Shown here piece by piece: positions 9,165 through 18,310 of a stretch of DNA of 64,000 nt. Below the pieces are notes generated by a model that had not been told where the DNA came from, did no database searches, and worked only from the letters and a program-made list of their open reading frames with translations. Each line of letters begins with the position of its first letter. Position 1 is the stretch's first letter. This DNA is from Desulfosediminicola flagellatus (GTDB lineage: Bacteria; Desulfobacterota; Desulfobulbia; Desulfobulbales; Desulfocapsaceae): the NCBI RefSeq assembly GCF_005116655.2, contig NZ_CP050698.1, positions 2,014,501 to 2,078,500 of the forward strand, read 5' to 3'. The position numbers and the translations under genes are program-made.

Positions 9165-9674
9165 ATGGAAGAACGAGCCTATACAATATCAATGCTGGTA
9201 GCGAATAAACCAAGTGTGACTTCACGGGTGACCGGGCTGTTTGCTGGAAGAGGGTATAATATGGAGAGCATTTGCGGTGCTCCGACCCATGATCCAAATA
9301 TTTCCCGCATCACAATCAAGACCCGGACTACACCGGAAAAATTTGAGGGGCTCAGAAAGCAACTTGACCGCTTGATTGATGTGATCAAGCTGCGCGACAT
9401 GTCTTTCGAAGAACTGGCGGTCCAGCGGGAGATGGCGCTTATCAGCATTGAAATAACACCGGAGAATACTGCGAATTTAGCTGCTCTTGTAGAGTCCACT
9501 GGTGCAAAGATTATTAACGAAAGTGCTGACTCGTATATTATTGAAGTAACGGGATATGAGCATGATGTAGATGAACTGATAGAACAACTTCGACCATTCG
9601 GTATCAAGAAACTTACACGGTCTGGAGTTCTGGCACTTTACAGGGAGCTGGATGAGGAGCACAGATCGATGTGA
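9165..9674 (+). CDS. ilvH: Acetolactate synthase small (regulatory) subunit
   Basis: A 169-residue full-length IlvH/IlvN: an N-terminal ACT domain (YTISMLVANKPSVTSRV, then LFAGRGYNMESI) that binds valine for feedback control, a linker, and the C-terminal domain ending with IKKLTRSGVLALYR. It regulates the catalytic subunit of acetolactate synthase in branched-chain amino acid synthesis. TTGGAGA precedes the ATG at 9165. No catalytic subunit (ilvB) or ilvC lies on either side, which is unusual because these genes are normally adjacent. An inverted-repeat element starts 24 bp after the stop. Confidence 0.93.
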   Translation: MEERAYTISMLVANKPSVTSRVTGLFAGRGYNMESICGAPTHDPNISRITIKTRTTPEKFEGLRKQLDRLIDVIKLRDMSFEELAVQREMALISIEITPENTANLAALVESTGAKIINESADSYIIEVTGYEHDVDELIEQLRPFGIKKLTRSGVLALYRELDEEHRSM

Positions 9675-9698
9675 GCGTAATTGGATCAGCGCACGAAC

Positions 9699-9845
9699 CT
9701 AGGAGGCTGTCCGAGAATGCCCTTCCCACCCATATCTTCGTTAAACTCGAAAAATTATCCTCGGAATATCGATTATATGCCTTCGGTAATTTTGCGAGTT
9801 TGCCTTGATCTGAGCGAAAATTCCTATTCTCGGACACCCTCCTAG
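9699..9845. mobile_element. Miniature inverted-repeat element, copy 1
   Basis: A 147-bp element without coding capacity, bounded by 20-bp terminal inverted repeats (left CTAGGAGGCTGTCCGAGAAT; right is its complement with one mismatch). The same termini bound a 163-bp element at 54690-54852, and the two share the inner extension ATAGGAATTTT next to one end. Both end in the palindrome CTAG, which could be part of the repeat or the target duplication. No transposase is in the window, so mobilisation would be in trans. Confidence 0.75.
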
Positions 9846-9887
9846 TAAAGGGCTAAGTGGCTCAATAACGGATTAAGCTCACATCTA

Positions 9888-10070
9888 TTACTGCAGCGAT
9901 TCTTCATAGGCTTTATGAATCCAGATATCCGCCTCTTCCTCACTGAGGTCTGTTAAGGTGTTGACTGTTTTACCGATGTATTTCATCGAGAATGCGGCAA
10001 CATATTGATCAGGTTCCATCTGCTGCTGGCTGCCGAGTTGAGTAAATATTTGTAGCTGTATTCTATTCAT
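9888..10070 (-). CDS. Small hypothetical protein (60 aa)
   Basis: A 60-residue acidic, soluble-looking protein ending LSEEEADIWIHKAYEES. No family recognised. AGGAG lies about 13 bp before the ATG, farther than ideal. The amino-acid composition is protein-like, with a helical C-terminus, and a stem-loop lies just upstream. It may be real, but support is limited to composition and the weak site. Confidence 0.45.
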   Translation of the reverse strand: MNRIQLQIFTQLGSQQQMEPDQYVAAFSMKYIGKTVNTLTDLSEEEADIWIHKAYEESLQ

Positions 10071-10109
10071 AATTTGTTCTCTGCTCCTATGTCGATTAAT
10101 TCAAAGAGT

Positions 10110-10140
10110 CCTGATCACTGGTCAATACACAGTGATCAGG
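10110..10140. terminator. Hairpin between the 60-aa gene and the TauE-like gene
   Basis: A perfect 11-bp stem (CCTGATCACTG with CAGTGATCAGG, 9-nt loop). On the minus strand it follows the TauE-like gene and could end that transcript; T-runs on either side are weak. Confidence 0.5.
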
Positions 10141-10348
10141 CCTTTATTCAAACTTCCTATCTCTATCCGGTCTGTATCGGAACCCTCGTTATTCCTTTGT
10201 GCCCTGTGTTTTCTTTTGGCCCGGTGCGATCACAATGACCTGATGATCAGAGAAACCGTACCAGCGCCTTAAAAAAATCTTGGTATCAGCTAAAAAAAAT
10301 CTGCAGAAACGTAAGGTTCACAATATTGATTAGATAGGAAAAAAGTGC

Positions 10349-10367
10349 ATTCCCGGACAGCTTCTTA
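10349..10367. repeat. Single degenerate end of the inverted-repeat element family
   Basis: ATTCCCGGACAGCTTCTTA differs from the right-end repeat of the two elements at 9699-9845 and 54690-54852 at only a few positions. No partner end was found within about 250 bp. It overlaps the stop codon of the TauE-like gene, so the last codons of that gene may derive from an old insertion. Confidence 0.4.
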
Positions 10368-11138
10368 ATCAAACCAGCCCATTGCAAAGGCATATTTCGT
10401 AAGCATTCCTAAACACATCATGACCACAATATATCTCAGGTATTGAGGGTTTATTTTAAAGAGCGACAGTGACCCTCCCCAGGCGCCAAGGAATTGCCCT
10501 AGCATCATAACAATCCCTGCAATCCACACCACTTTTCCCGCGACAAGGAAAACTATTAATGATGCTATATTCGTCGCGAAATTGAGAGTTTTCGCAATAG
10601 CTGTAGCATCTATGATTCCTTGAGATCTAAGTGATAAGCCAGCAAGAACAAAAAAAGATCCGGTTCCGGGTCCAAACATGCCATCATACCAGCCAATAAC
10701 AGGCACTACGGTTTTTTGATATACACCATCGGATAGACGCGGCGTATCGCTAGTCTTGCCAAGTAGTGGTGCAATCAGGAAGTAAATAACGGTAAATATC
10801 AGAGCAGCCGGAATTACAAAGTTGAGAATGTCCGTATTAATAAACTGAACAGCGATCGTTCCAAGAAATGATCCAATAAACGCTGAAAGCATAAGGTGCT
10901 TAACATTATCCCAACTAACCTTTTTGGTTTTGAGCATGATAAAGGATGCGGTAAACGTTCCCATTGAGCCTTGCAACTTGTTGGTGCCCAAAGCAAAAAG
11001 CGGAGGTACACCACTGACGATAAGTGCTGGTAGTGATATAAGACCACCGCCACCAGCCAGAGTATCAAGAAATCCGGCAACGAAGGCGCATAAGAATAAA
11101 AATGATAATATTTCTAGTGAGATACTTGTGAGTTCCAT
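10365..11138 (-). CDS. TauE/SafE-family membrane permease
   Basis: A 257-residue integral membrane protein with about eight hydrophobic segments. The start of the family signature, LAGGGGLISLPALIVSGVPPLFALGTNKLQG, and the matching internal repeat YDGMFGPGTGSFFV / ATAIAKTLNFATNIASL identify the TauE/SafE (DUF81) family. These export or import small sulfonates, sulfite or organic anions; the substrate here cannot be read from sequence or context. The start at 11138 (MELTSISLEI) is chosen because it begins right before the first membrane segment, although no good ribosome site is visible. The stop lies inside a degenerate repeat end. Confidence 0.82.
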   Translation of the reverse strand: MELTSISLEILSFLFLCAFVAGFLDTLAGGGGLISLPALIVSGVPPLFALGTNKLQGSMGTFTASFIMLKTKKVSWDNVKHLMLSAFIGSFLGTIAVQFINTDILNFVIPAALIFTVIYFLIAPLLGKTSDTPRLSDGVYQKTVVPVIGWYDGMFGPGTGSFFVLAGLSLRSQGIIDATAIAKTLNFATNIASLIVFLVAGKVVWIAGIVMMLGQFLGAWGGSLSLFKINPQYLRYIVVMMCLGMLTKYAFAMGWFD

Positions 11139-11439
11139 GTCGAGTGATTGTGCCTTAATCCTGATGGTTGTTTGACCTGATATCATTTTGAAATGACAGC
11201 TAATTCGTACGTAAATCGTACTGTATATCATAACCGAGTTAAACGTTTTCAACCGCAGGAAAAGTGTGACAGAGCAATTATTGGTTCATGAAAGAGGCTG
11301 TAATCGTAAGGTTTCTGCCTCAATTGTTTCAAAAGAATAGTGTTATTACGTTACGATTACGGACATAGATGTCAGTTACGATTAAGAGCAGAGAAGGCGG
11401 GATTTGGCGAAAGGTGGAGCGTGTAAACTATGCGTCAGG
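11139..11439. other. Gene-free stretch
   Basis: About 300 bases upstream of the TauE-like gene and downstream of the unknown membrane protein. No feature is recognised; it presumably contains the promoter of the TauE-like gene. Confidence 0.4.
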
Positions 11440-12210
11440 CTATCTTTGTCGTTGTTGAAATATAAGTCCCGGTTTGTTGTACCTCAGCTTATCAAGCCGG
11501 GATGATAATTTTTCAACCTCAATTTCATTAAAAGATGACCCGAATATAATGTCGTGTTTGATTTCAATGACCTTCGTTTTATTTGTATTGAGTTTGATTG
11601 GCATATAGCTATACCTGTATTGATAATTTGAGTGTCTTGTCGGTATGGCGTAGCAACCTAAAATGTTTTCATTCTGATTTATTTCAATTTCAGTATATTC
11701 ATCGACTTGTAATGCTGAAATTACAGTGTTATTAATCAAAATGTAGTAAAAGTCATTTTCCTGGTGACCAAACCATTTTGATATATAAATGACTAACTTG
11801 CTATTTCCTTTTTCTCTCTGTCTAATTCGACACTTTTTTTCTTCTAATTCATTTTTAAATTTAACGATGCTGATTTGGTTTAGTATATTGGATTCAAATT
11901 GTGATTTTGGCTGGATATGAAATAGAGCTTTATTCAGAAGTAGTATGGTTAAGGGTGGGGATGTAAAAGAGAGTAACGCCCATGAGTAATATTTTATTTT
12001 ATTTGCGGAGAAGAAGTTGTTCGTGAAATCGATGTTTTGAGTTAGATCTATGGATAGTAAATGATCTCCTACTATTAGAATGATAGCGATAGTTGTGAAC
12101 GATATGAGTTTGAAAGCACTTTGGTATTGTGGGTTTAAAGGCAAAATGCGTTTAATACAAAATCTTACAATCAGAAAGTAGGTAATTACAAGTGATAATA
12201 GCGATATCAT
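11440..12210 (-). CDS. Hypothetical membrane protein
   Basis: A 256-residue protein with no recognised family. It has three hydrophobic segments in residues 1-105 (around residues 1-20, 33-52 and 75-93) and then a soluble, Lys/Asn/Ile/Tyr-rich domain of about 150 residues that looks beta-rich and may face the cytoplasm or periplasm. Its codons and flanks are much richer in A+T than the metabolic operons on either side, which suggests recent acquisition. No operon partner is present. Confidence 0.6.
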   Translation of the reverse strand: MISLLSLVITYFLIVRFCIKRILPLNPQYQSAFKLISFTTIAIILIVGDHLLSIDLTQNIDFTNNFFSANKIKYYSWALLSFTSPPLTILLLNKALFHIQPKSQFESNILNQISIVKFKNELEEKKCRIRQREKGNSKLVIYISKWFGHQENDFYYILINNTVISALQVDEYTEIEINQNENILGCYAIPTRHSNYQYRYSYMPIKLNTNKTKVIEIKHDIIFGSSFNEIEVEKLSSRLDKLRYNKPGLIFQQRQR

Positions 12211-12982
12211 ATTGAAGTTGAGTTCCTTGCGTAGAAGTAACTTGTCGTCTTGATAGAGTCTGCTTTAGCCTGTTGCATTATCAAATATTTTAAAAATTTG
12301 GTTCATTCGAAATTGAGTGAATAGTAGCATATATAATACATTATTATAGTAACGTTGAGAGTGTCGGAGCGCTTCAACCCGATCGAGTTAAATGCTTGGT
12401 GTGAGCCAGGTATCGGCAAGAAAATTTGTGCTAAGAAGTCTTGTGAATGATTAGATGCTATGTCATATGTTTAACATAGAACACTAACTAAAAGCAAGAG
12501 CAATGACACCGGATAGTGTTCGGAAATGTTAAGGTAAAAATGAAATAAATAGCTGTATATGAAAGTGATTGAGGTGAAGATGGTAATGTGACGTCATGCT
12601 TAGTAGAGTCGAAACGTCATGCAAATCAACCTTTGCTATGATGGTCGTCGAAATTCCACTAAATGATTTTCTACACTCAGTCTGATGGTTGCTCTTCTCA
12701 CATGGCTTTATCGATGTAATTTCATCAAAGAATGCTAATTGTAGATATCCTCTAAACTCCTGGCTCATCGTTGGACTCTTAAACATACATACTAAAATAC
12801 GAAAATCGGGAAACTTGATTCTCATCTGAGATATAGATGTAAGCTTTTAGTAAGGATTGCACTATGTCGGTTGATTAGCGTTCTCTGATTCATTAATACT
12901 GATAGCTATACAGATATTTCTGTTCTCTTAAAGATAAGAGTCAGAATATTCGAGCCAATAACATCATATTTGAGTCAATTGT
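12211..12982. other. AT-rich gene-free stretch
   Basis: About 770 bases between the unknown membrane protein and the PilZ gene. A 98-codon frame on the minus strand (12529-12825) lacks a ribosome site and looks like noise. No RNA gene or clear repeat seen. Confidence 0.45.
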
Positions 12983-13288
12983 ATGAGAATGATAGAAAAA
13001 GAAGACCACAGGGAAAAACGAAGCGACGTTCGGTTACCGTCAACTATGCTGGTAGAGGTAAGTACAGCTGGAAGACTGCTTTTTAAGGGGAGGCTTCGTG
13101 ATATCAGCAGGAACAGCCTATATATCGATGTTTGTACGGGAATTGAAAAAATTCAATTTACGGACAACCGAGAGCAGGTCGAACTGAAAGTGATCAATGA
13201 ATCGAATTCAATTACGCTCAATCTCGCTGCATCTGTTGCCCGCTATGATTCAGAGGGTGTTGCATTGCTATTTTCTTCAATCAATTAA
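12983..13288 (+). CDS. PilZ-domain protein
   Basis: A 101-residue single-domain protein. It has REKRSDVRLPSTMLVEV, the arginine-containing motif at the PilZ N-terminus, followed by GRLRDISRNSLYIDV, which occupies the place of the D/NxSxxG motif but with Asn in place of Gly. PilZ domains bind cyclic-di-GMP and alter motility, secretion or polysaccharide formation. The altered second motif may weaken binding. It stands alone, converging with the acyl-CoA synthetase gene. Confidence 0.7.
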   Translation: MRMIEKEDHREKRSDVRLPSTMLVEVSTAGRLLFKGRLRDISRNSLYIDVCTGIEKIQFTDNREQVELKVINESNSITLNLAASVARYDSEGVALLFSSIN

Positions 13289-13318
13289 AGCATAGCACAA
13301 TATCTCCAGTGGTCACGC

Positions 13319-15754
13319 TTATAGAAGATGATCTGATTTTTTGATCTTTTCAGCGTGGAGTCGGCCTTCCATATAGATGGCTAGAGCATGTACGGCTCTA
13401 TCTGATGACCTGAAAACCGCAACATCTTTTGCCACCAGTTCATCAACCAGTGGGTCGTAAAGGCGCCCTGCATCAACGACACCGATAATAGGTTTATCTT
13501 TATCGGTAATAAGTTTTGGAAGGAGGTGAGCTATACTCTCCCCGGAATGGAAGCTATACCTGTCTGTGCTTTCTGTATTCAGGGTTCTTACTGAAGGCGA
13601 GAGTGGGTCAAGGCTAAGAACTATTGCGTCTACCTGAGGGTCATCAGCCAGATATCCTGCTATTGCAATATGTACTTCATCATCAGAACCCGGGTTGATG
13701 TCCATGGGGTTCTGAATCTGAACCAGGCCATCAAGTCGTTTATTCTTTAAGAGTTTTGTAAGTCGCTGATTGGTTATTTTCGAGAAATCCGCCATTTTCA
13801 TTCTAAAGTCATCTGATTGGATATTATCAGCCATACCAACAGCTTCGAAGCCGGCTCCACTCATAGCAGCCAATCTGTTACCAAGAATTTTTTTGCTATG
13901 CAAACGTTGAGAAAGCATCAGCAGATCTTCAAATTGAGAGAAGGTCTGGGCAACTATCCCGCCTGCCTGTCGTACGCACGACTCACAGACCATATAATCG
14001 CCAGCAAGAGAGGCGGTATGGCCTGATGTGGCTGTTTTGCCTTCTGGTGTTCGTCCAGCCTTGTAAAAGATGACATCTTTGCCTGAAATTACTGCAGCCT
14101 GTACTGCCTGTGTAAAAGATAATCCATCGAGATCCTGAAATCCTTCGGCATAGACACCAATTACATCAATTTGTGGATCATCTTTGAGGTAATGTAGGAA
14201 ATCACCAAGCGTGAGATCTGTCTGGTTACCGATGGAGATCATATATGCCGGATCAAGCTCAGGACGTCTGCTTTGCCTGGTAATCATAAATGCTCCGCTC
14301 TGGCTTACAAAAGCGGCATTTCGTTTACGATCGCCTCGCTGTTTTGGCAGCTTGGCTTCAGGGATAAAGAGCGTATCATATTTGCCGGGATGGGAGATAA
14401 CCCCAAGACAGTTGGCCCCAAGAATTACAGGACCGCCATCATCTGTAGTATGAGCAGTTTTTATTGCCTCCACCACCTGGGCTGCACGATCTGCGCTTTC
14501 CTCTGTTTCACCCATTCCACCAGCTATGAGCATTACTGATTCAGCTGTATCACGTTCTATAACCTGATCTATAACTTCAGGAATCTGATTAGAGCCTAAG
14601 GCTACAACAAGCAGATCGAGTTTGAAATCAAGTGAGGCCAGATCGGGTATGCAGGTGACCTCTTCAAACGTTGAAATACCTGGTTTAATAATTCTGATCT
14701 TCTCAGGATCAAATCCACTTGCCAGAATGTTACCAAGGATTACACGACCAAAATTGATCCGTGATGTTGAAACACCCATGATGCCGATAGATTTCGGGTT
14801 AAGCAGATTGCCAATTTTACGAACAGGACGTTTTTCCGGTGCAGATCCAGGCGCAGCGAACCTGCACATTCCATCAAGCGGCACCATAAGAAAATCGGTA
14901 AAGGCAAATGGATTGATCTCAAGTTCTTCAATCACATAGGGTGCATCCGGATTTATAGGTGAATACTGGTTTGCCAGTTCAATCATTGAAGAAAAACATT
15001 CAATGATCTGTTCATCAGTAACAATCCTTCGTTGGCCGCGGGTAAGACCTGCCAGTTTTTTGTAACAGATGGTCGAGGTGAAGAGTTCGAAAAACGTTGC
15101 GCCGTCAGTGAGTGCAGTCGATGCTGCTACGATTGCCTGGCCTTTTCTGAACCGTTCAGCATACAGTTCGGTATCGGTGCCGCCAAGACCTGCACTGATG
15201 ATCATGCCAAACTCACGCGTGTTACGGATACCTACTATAAGCTCGTTACCAAAGGCCTGTGAATCAGGCGGCATAAACTGCACCAGTAACACCCCTCTGA
15301 TATCACGAGATATAGCCTGACGAAGTTGATCACCTGTTAAGCCCTTATAGGCATCGGGTGCATGAGCCTGATCGCGCTCTATAAGGTTTGCATAGTTTTC
15401 AGGAACTTCATACATCATCCGACGCCAGGCAGAACGAATCTTCTCTGGTGATTTCTGGATGATTTTTACTCCACCAACCTCTGTTTTATGAATAATCGTC
15501 GGTGACACTATTTTTAGTACAACAGTGTCACCAGTCATAGACATCAGCTCGTCATCTGTCGGGCGACCGGTTTTTGCAAGAAAAATGGTCGCCGGAGGTG
15601 TTTCTGCACCGCTATTACGAAGCAGGGAGTAGGTCTCCTGCTCGTAAAGGAAGTCTCTTCCCTGACTCTGTGCGGTAGAAAACAGCTCTGTTATTGCAGT
15701 AAAATCGATTGCAAGCTGATAGGCTGGCGGGGTGAAATTGTCTGTATTGGACAT
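13319..15754 (-). CDS. ADP-forming acyl-CoA synthetase (acetate-CoA ligase, fused alpha/beta)
   Basis: An 811-residue fusion of the two halves of the ADP-forming acyl-CoA synthetase. An ATP-grasp (beta) domain comes first (residues ~20-270, with LKIVSPTIIHKTEVGGVKI), followed by the CoA-binding Rossmann domain (~315-440, GIMGVSTSRINFGRVI) and the ligase domain with the phospho-histidine motif TSGHTASLAGD. This order, beta before alpha, is the reverse of many bacterial fusions. It converts an acyl-CoA, ADP and phosphate to the acid, CoA and ATP. Next to IorAB it would make ATP from arylacetyl-CoA produced from aromatic amino acids. That substrate is inferred from context. Confidence 0.9.
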   Translation of the reverse strand: MSNTDNFTPPAYQLAIDFTAITELFSTAQSQGRDFLYEQETYSLLRNSGAETPPATIFLAKTGRPTDDELMSMTGDTVVLKIVSPTIIHKTEVGGVKIIQKSPEKIRSAWRRMMYEVPENYANLIERDQAHAPDAYKGLTGDQLRQAISRDIRGVLLVQFMPPDSQAFGNELIVGIRNTREFGMIISAGLGGTDTELYAERFRKGQAIVAASTALTDGATFFELFTSTICYKKLAGLTRGQRRIVTDEQIIECFSSMIELANQYSPINPDAPYVIEELEINPFAFTDFLMVPLDGMCRFAAPGSAPEKRPVRKIGNLLNPKSIGIMGVSTSRINFGRVILGNILASGFDPEKIRIIKPGISTFEEVTCIPDLASLDFKLDLLVVALGSNQIPEVIDQVIERDTAESVMLIAGGMGETEESADRAAQVVEAIKTAHTTDDGGPVILGANCLGVISHPGKYDTLFIPEAKLPKQRGDRKRNAAFVSQSGAFMITRQSRRPELDPAYMISIGNQTDLTLGDFLHYLKDDPQIDVIGVYAEGFQDLDGLSFTQAVQAAVISGKDVIFYKAGRTPEGKTATSGHTASLAGDYMVCESCVRQAGGIVAQTFSQFEDLLMLSQRLHSKKILGNRLAAMSGAGFEAVGMADNIQSDDFRMKMADFSKITNQRLTKLLKNKRLDGLVQIQNPMDINPGSDDEVHIAIAGYLADDPQVDAIVLSLDPLSPSVRTLNTESTDRYSFHSGESIAHLLPKLITDKDKPIIGVVDAGRLYDPLVDELVAKDVAVFRSSDRAVHALAIYMEGRLHAEKIKKSDHLL

Positions 15755-15780
15755 GTAGAAGTTCCCTTGTAACTTTTGCT

Positions 15781-15840
15781 GGGAGGTCGTATGAGAATGG
15801 TCTTACAACCACAATCCCTGTTCTCAGACAACCCCCCTGT
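15781..15840. repeat. Degenerate 60-bp inverted repeat
   Basis: GGGAGGTCGTATGAGAATGG on the left and CCTGTTCTCAGACAACCCCCC on the right are imperfect inverted copies that resemble the ends of the elements at 9699 and 54690 (about four mismatches each). It fills the iorB-synthetase intergenic gap and could form a long hairpin in the transcript. Confidence 0.35.
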
Positions 15841-15853
15841 TACGCGTAGTACG

Positions 15854-16450
15854 TTATCCTAAAATGCGGCGGGCAGTTTCAAGACCGGCATCGAAACATT
15901 GCAGGTTTGCTTCAACAAACGCAGCTTTAGTTTTGGTTGAAATGGCCTCACGCAAATATTCTTCCGGCAGATTAATATCGCCAACTGCCATAAGTGCGCC
16001 AAGCATTACCATATTTACACCAAGGGGATTGCCTGCACTGCGGGCAAGTTCCATAGCGTCAAAGGCGACAACCTTATCTACCTTATCTTCGAGGAGTTGA
16101 AGAATTTTATCAAGGGCAGGGTATTCTCCCTGCCCAAGGGAAACAGTAAATGGCTGGATCTGGGCAAGTGAGGTAATCAGTATCGTTTTGGGGTTTGCTT
16201 TTCTAAGCGCACGGAGCGCCTCAAGTGGTTCGAAAGCGACGATTACATCAGCTTCACTATCAGAAATAATGGGGCTCGCGCCACCAATTACTGCAGTGGA
16301 CTCAACTACACCACCACGCTGCGCCATACCATGGGTCTCGCTGATGCTTATGCGGGTGCCTGCAAGCACCGCTGCTTCTCCAACCAGTTTTGTGGCGAGG
16401 ATATTGCCCTGGCCACCAACACCAACAAAAAACACTCTTTTAGTCTGCAT
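15854..16450 (-). CDS. iorB: Indolepyruvate:ferredoxin oxidoreductase beta subunit
   Basis: A 198-residue gamma-domain (POR-type) subunit starting TKRVFFVGVGGQGNILATKL, the typical GVGGQG motif, followed by SETHGMAQRGGVVES, which is a family hallmark. Together with IorA it oxidatively decarboxylates aryl pyruvates to arylacetyl-CoA and reduces ferredoxin. It starts 6 bp after the iorA stop in the same operon. Confidence 0.95.
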   Translation of the reverse strand: MQTKRVFFVGVGGQGNILATKLVGEAAVLAGTRISISETHGMAQRGGVVESTAVIGGASPIISDSEADVIVAFEPLEALRALRKANPKTILITSLAQIQPFTVSLGQGEYPALDKILQLLEDKVDKVVAFDAMELARSAGNPLGVNMVMLGALMAVGDINLPEEYLREAISTKTKAAFVEANLQCFDAGLETARRILG

Positions 16451-16456
16451 ATCTAC

Positions 16457-18310
16457 TTACTCCTGTTCCTTGTTGATTTTGATCGCACCTTCAGTACAGA
16501 GCTGTACACATACAGCACAACCGTTACAAAGGCCCTGGTTAATGAGTACCTTCTTATCGTCCATATAAAAGGCAGGACATGCCCAGTCGCTGATACATTT
16601 TTTATGCTGCTTGCAGATGTTCTGATCGATTGTGAAACTGACCTTTTTTCTCTTCTTCAGCCTGTTAACATGCAGTGGACATGGTTCGCGGGAGATTATT
16701 ACCGAAACACCATCATGTTGAAGCGCGTCTTCAATGAGTGCCTGTGTCTTTTTCAGGTTTTTGGGCTTTACGACCTGAACATTTTCTACCCCGAGACCTC
16801 TCACAACATTTTCTATTTCAATATGAGTTTTCGGTTTTTTCGAGTAGGAAACATCCATGGCAGGGGAGGGCTGGTGGCCGGTCATTGCCGTGATGCTGTT
16901 ATCAAGAATAATGAGTACAAACTTATGATTGTTAAAGACCGCATTTGCAAGCCCGGTCATACCGGAATGAAAAAAGGTGGAGTCTCCGATAAAGGCAATT
17001 GTGTGCTGGTCGGTAACCACGTCATAACCTGATGGCATGCTCACCGAGGCACCCATGCAGATAGCGCAGTCAACCATCTGATATGGAGGGAAGAAGCCAA
17101 GGGTATAACAGCCGATATCATTAGAGAAAATTGTATCTTTTGGTGCTGCCTGTTTTGCTGCATAATAGGTCATGCGATGCGGGCAACCGGCACAAAGGTT
17201 TGGTGGACGCCTTGGCAGGACCGGAACGTCAGCCAGATCAAGAGGCTTTTGTTCTAAGGTTTGACCAGTAAAGTAGATCGCTATGGCTTCACGAACCATT
17301 GCCGGATCATATTCCAGTAGGCGTGAAAGACGGCCAATACCTTTGCCCGCAATCTCGCAGGTAATTTGATGTTTTTGCGCTGCAATACGAACCGCGTCTT
17401 CAAGGTAAGGTTCAAGTTCTTCAACTATCAGAACTTTAGATTTTCCTATTAAAAATTCGGTGATCAGTTTTTCAGGAAGAGGGTTGGTGAAACCGAGATT
17501 GAGGATACTGACGGATTCGGTAAGACCAAGTTCCTCGACAGCATCTGCGCAATAAGAGCGTGAGACACTGCTGCAGATAATTCCAAACTCACCGTTTCCG
17601 ATGATTGTGTTGAATGTGCTGGTGTTGGCAATATTTTCAGCTTTATCCTGTTTCTCTAGCAGTCGCTTATGCATTGCTGGAGTTGTCGCTGGCAGGGCTA
17701 CAAGTGACATAGGATCTTTTTCAAAACGTCCTTTGGGTTGAACAGGAGTCATCTCTCCATAGACAACCGCGCCACGTGAGTGAGCGACTCTGGTGGTGGA
17801 ACGGACAATGACAGGCGTTTGCAATTGCTCAGACAGCTCAAAGGCAAACACGGTCATGTCTTTCATTTCCTGTGCGTCTGCAGGTTCGAGCATCGGCAGA
17901 CCGGAAAATTTGGCAAAATATCTGTTGTCCTGCTCATTCTGGCTTGAATGCATTCCCGGATCATCGGCATTATAAATAACCAGTGCCCCGCGAATGCCAG
18001 TGTAGGCAAGTGTCATCATCGGGTCTGAGGCCACATTCATGCCGACATGCTTCATGGTCGTGAGGCTGCGAACACCGGCTATTGCAGCTCCGCCTGCGGC
18101 TTCCATCGCCACTTTTTCGTTAGTGGCAAACTCCATATACAGGCCGGCCTGATCCTGTATTGCATAAAGGGTATTAGGTACTTCAGATGATGGCGTACCC
18201 GGGTAACAACTGGCATAGGCAAGGCCTGCTTCCAGCGCACCGCGGACAAATCCTTCATTGCCAAGGAGCAGGGCCGTATGGCCGGGTTTGTTCAAGAGCA
18301 ATTCCGACAT
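16457..18310 (-). CDS. iorA: Indolepyruvate:ferredoxin oxidoreductase alpha subunit
   Basis: A 617-residue IorA. The N-terminal pyrimidine-binding domain has GNEGFVRGALEAGLAYASCYPG and the C-terminal half holds the thiamine diphosphate motif GDSTFFHSGMTGLANAVFNN. LCAGCPHRMTYYAAK is a family signature. The C-terminal ferredoxin domain shows CNGCAVCVQLC with a second, less regular set, CKQHKKCISDWAC. The start at 18310 has GGAG at 6 bp. It makes reduced ferredoxin from phenylpyruvate, hydroxyphenylpyruvate or indolepyruvate. The product feeds the ADP-forming synthetase downstream. The divergent LysR gene is a probable regulator. Confidence 0.95.
   Translation of the reverse strand: MSELLLNKPGHTALLLGNEGFVRGALEAGLAYASCYPGTPSSEVPNTLYAIQDQAGLYMEFATNEKVAMEAAGGAAIAGVRSLTTMKHVGMNVASDPMMTLAYTGIRGALVIYNADDPGMHSSQNEQDNRYFAKFSGLPMLEPADAQEMKDMTVFAFELSEQLQTPVIVRSTTRVAHSRGAVVYGEMTPVQPKGRFEKDPMSLVALPATTPAMHKRLLEKQDKAENIANTSTFNTIIGNGEFGIICSSVSRSYCADAVEELGLTESVSILNLGFTNPLPEKLITEFLIGKSKVLIVEELEPYLEDAVRIAAQKHQITCEIAGKGIGRLSRLLEYDPAMVREAIAIYFTGQTLEQKPLDLADVPVLPRRPPNLCAGCPHRMTYYAAKQAAPKDTIFSNDIGCYTLGFFPPYQMVDCAICMGASVSMPSGYDVVTDQHTIAFIGDSTFFHSGMTGLANAVFNNHKFVLIILDNSITAMTGHQPSPAMDVSYSKKPKTHIEIENVVRGLGVENVQVVKPKNLKKTQALIEDALQHDGVSVIISREPCPLHVNRLKKRKKVSFTIDQNICKQHKKCISDWACPAFYMDDKKVLINQGLCNGCAVCVQLCTEGAIKINKEQE

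Noticed and set aside
12529..12825. 98-codon frame on the minus strand
   Set aside because: No ribosome site, unconvincing composition and no recognisable domain in an AT-rich gene-free stretch.
16331..17032. 233-codon plus-strand frame inside iorA/iorB
   Set aside because: Antisense to two clear genes; Cys/Phe/Tyr-rich shadow translation without domain.
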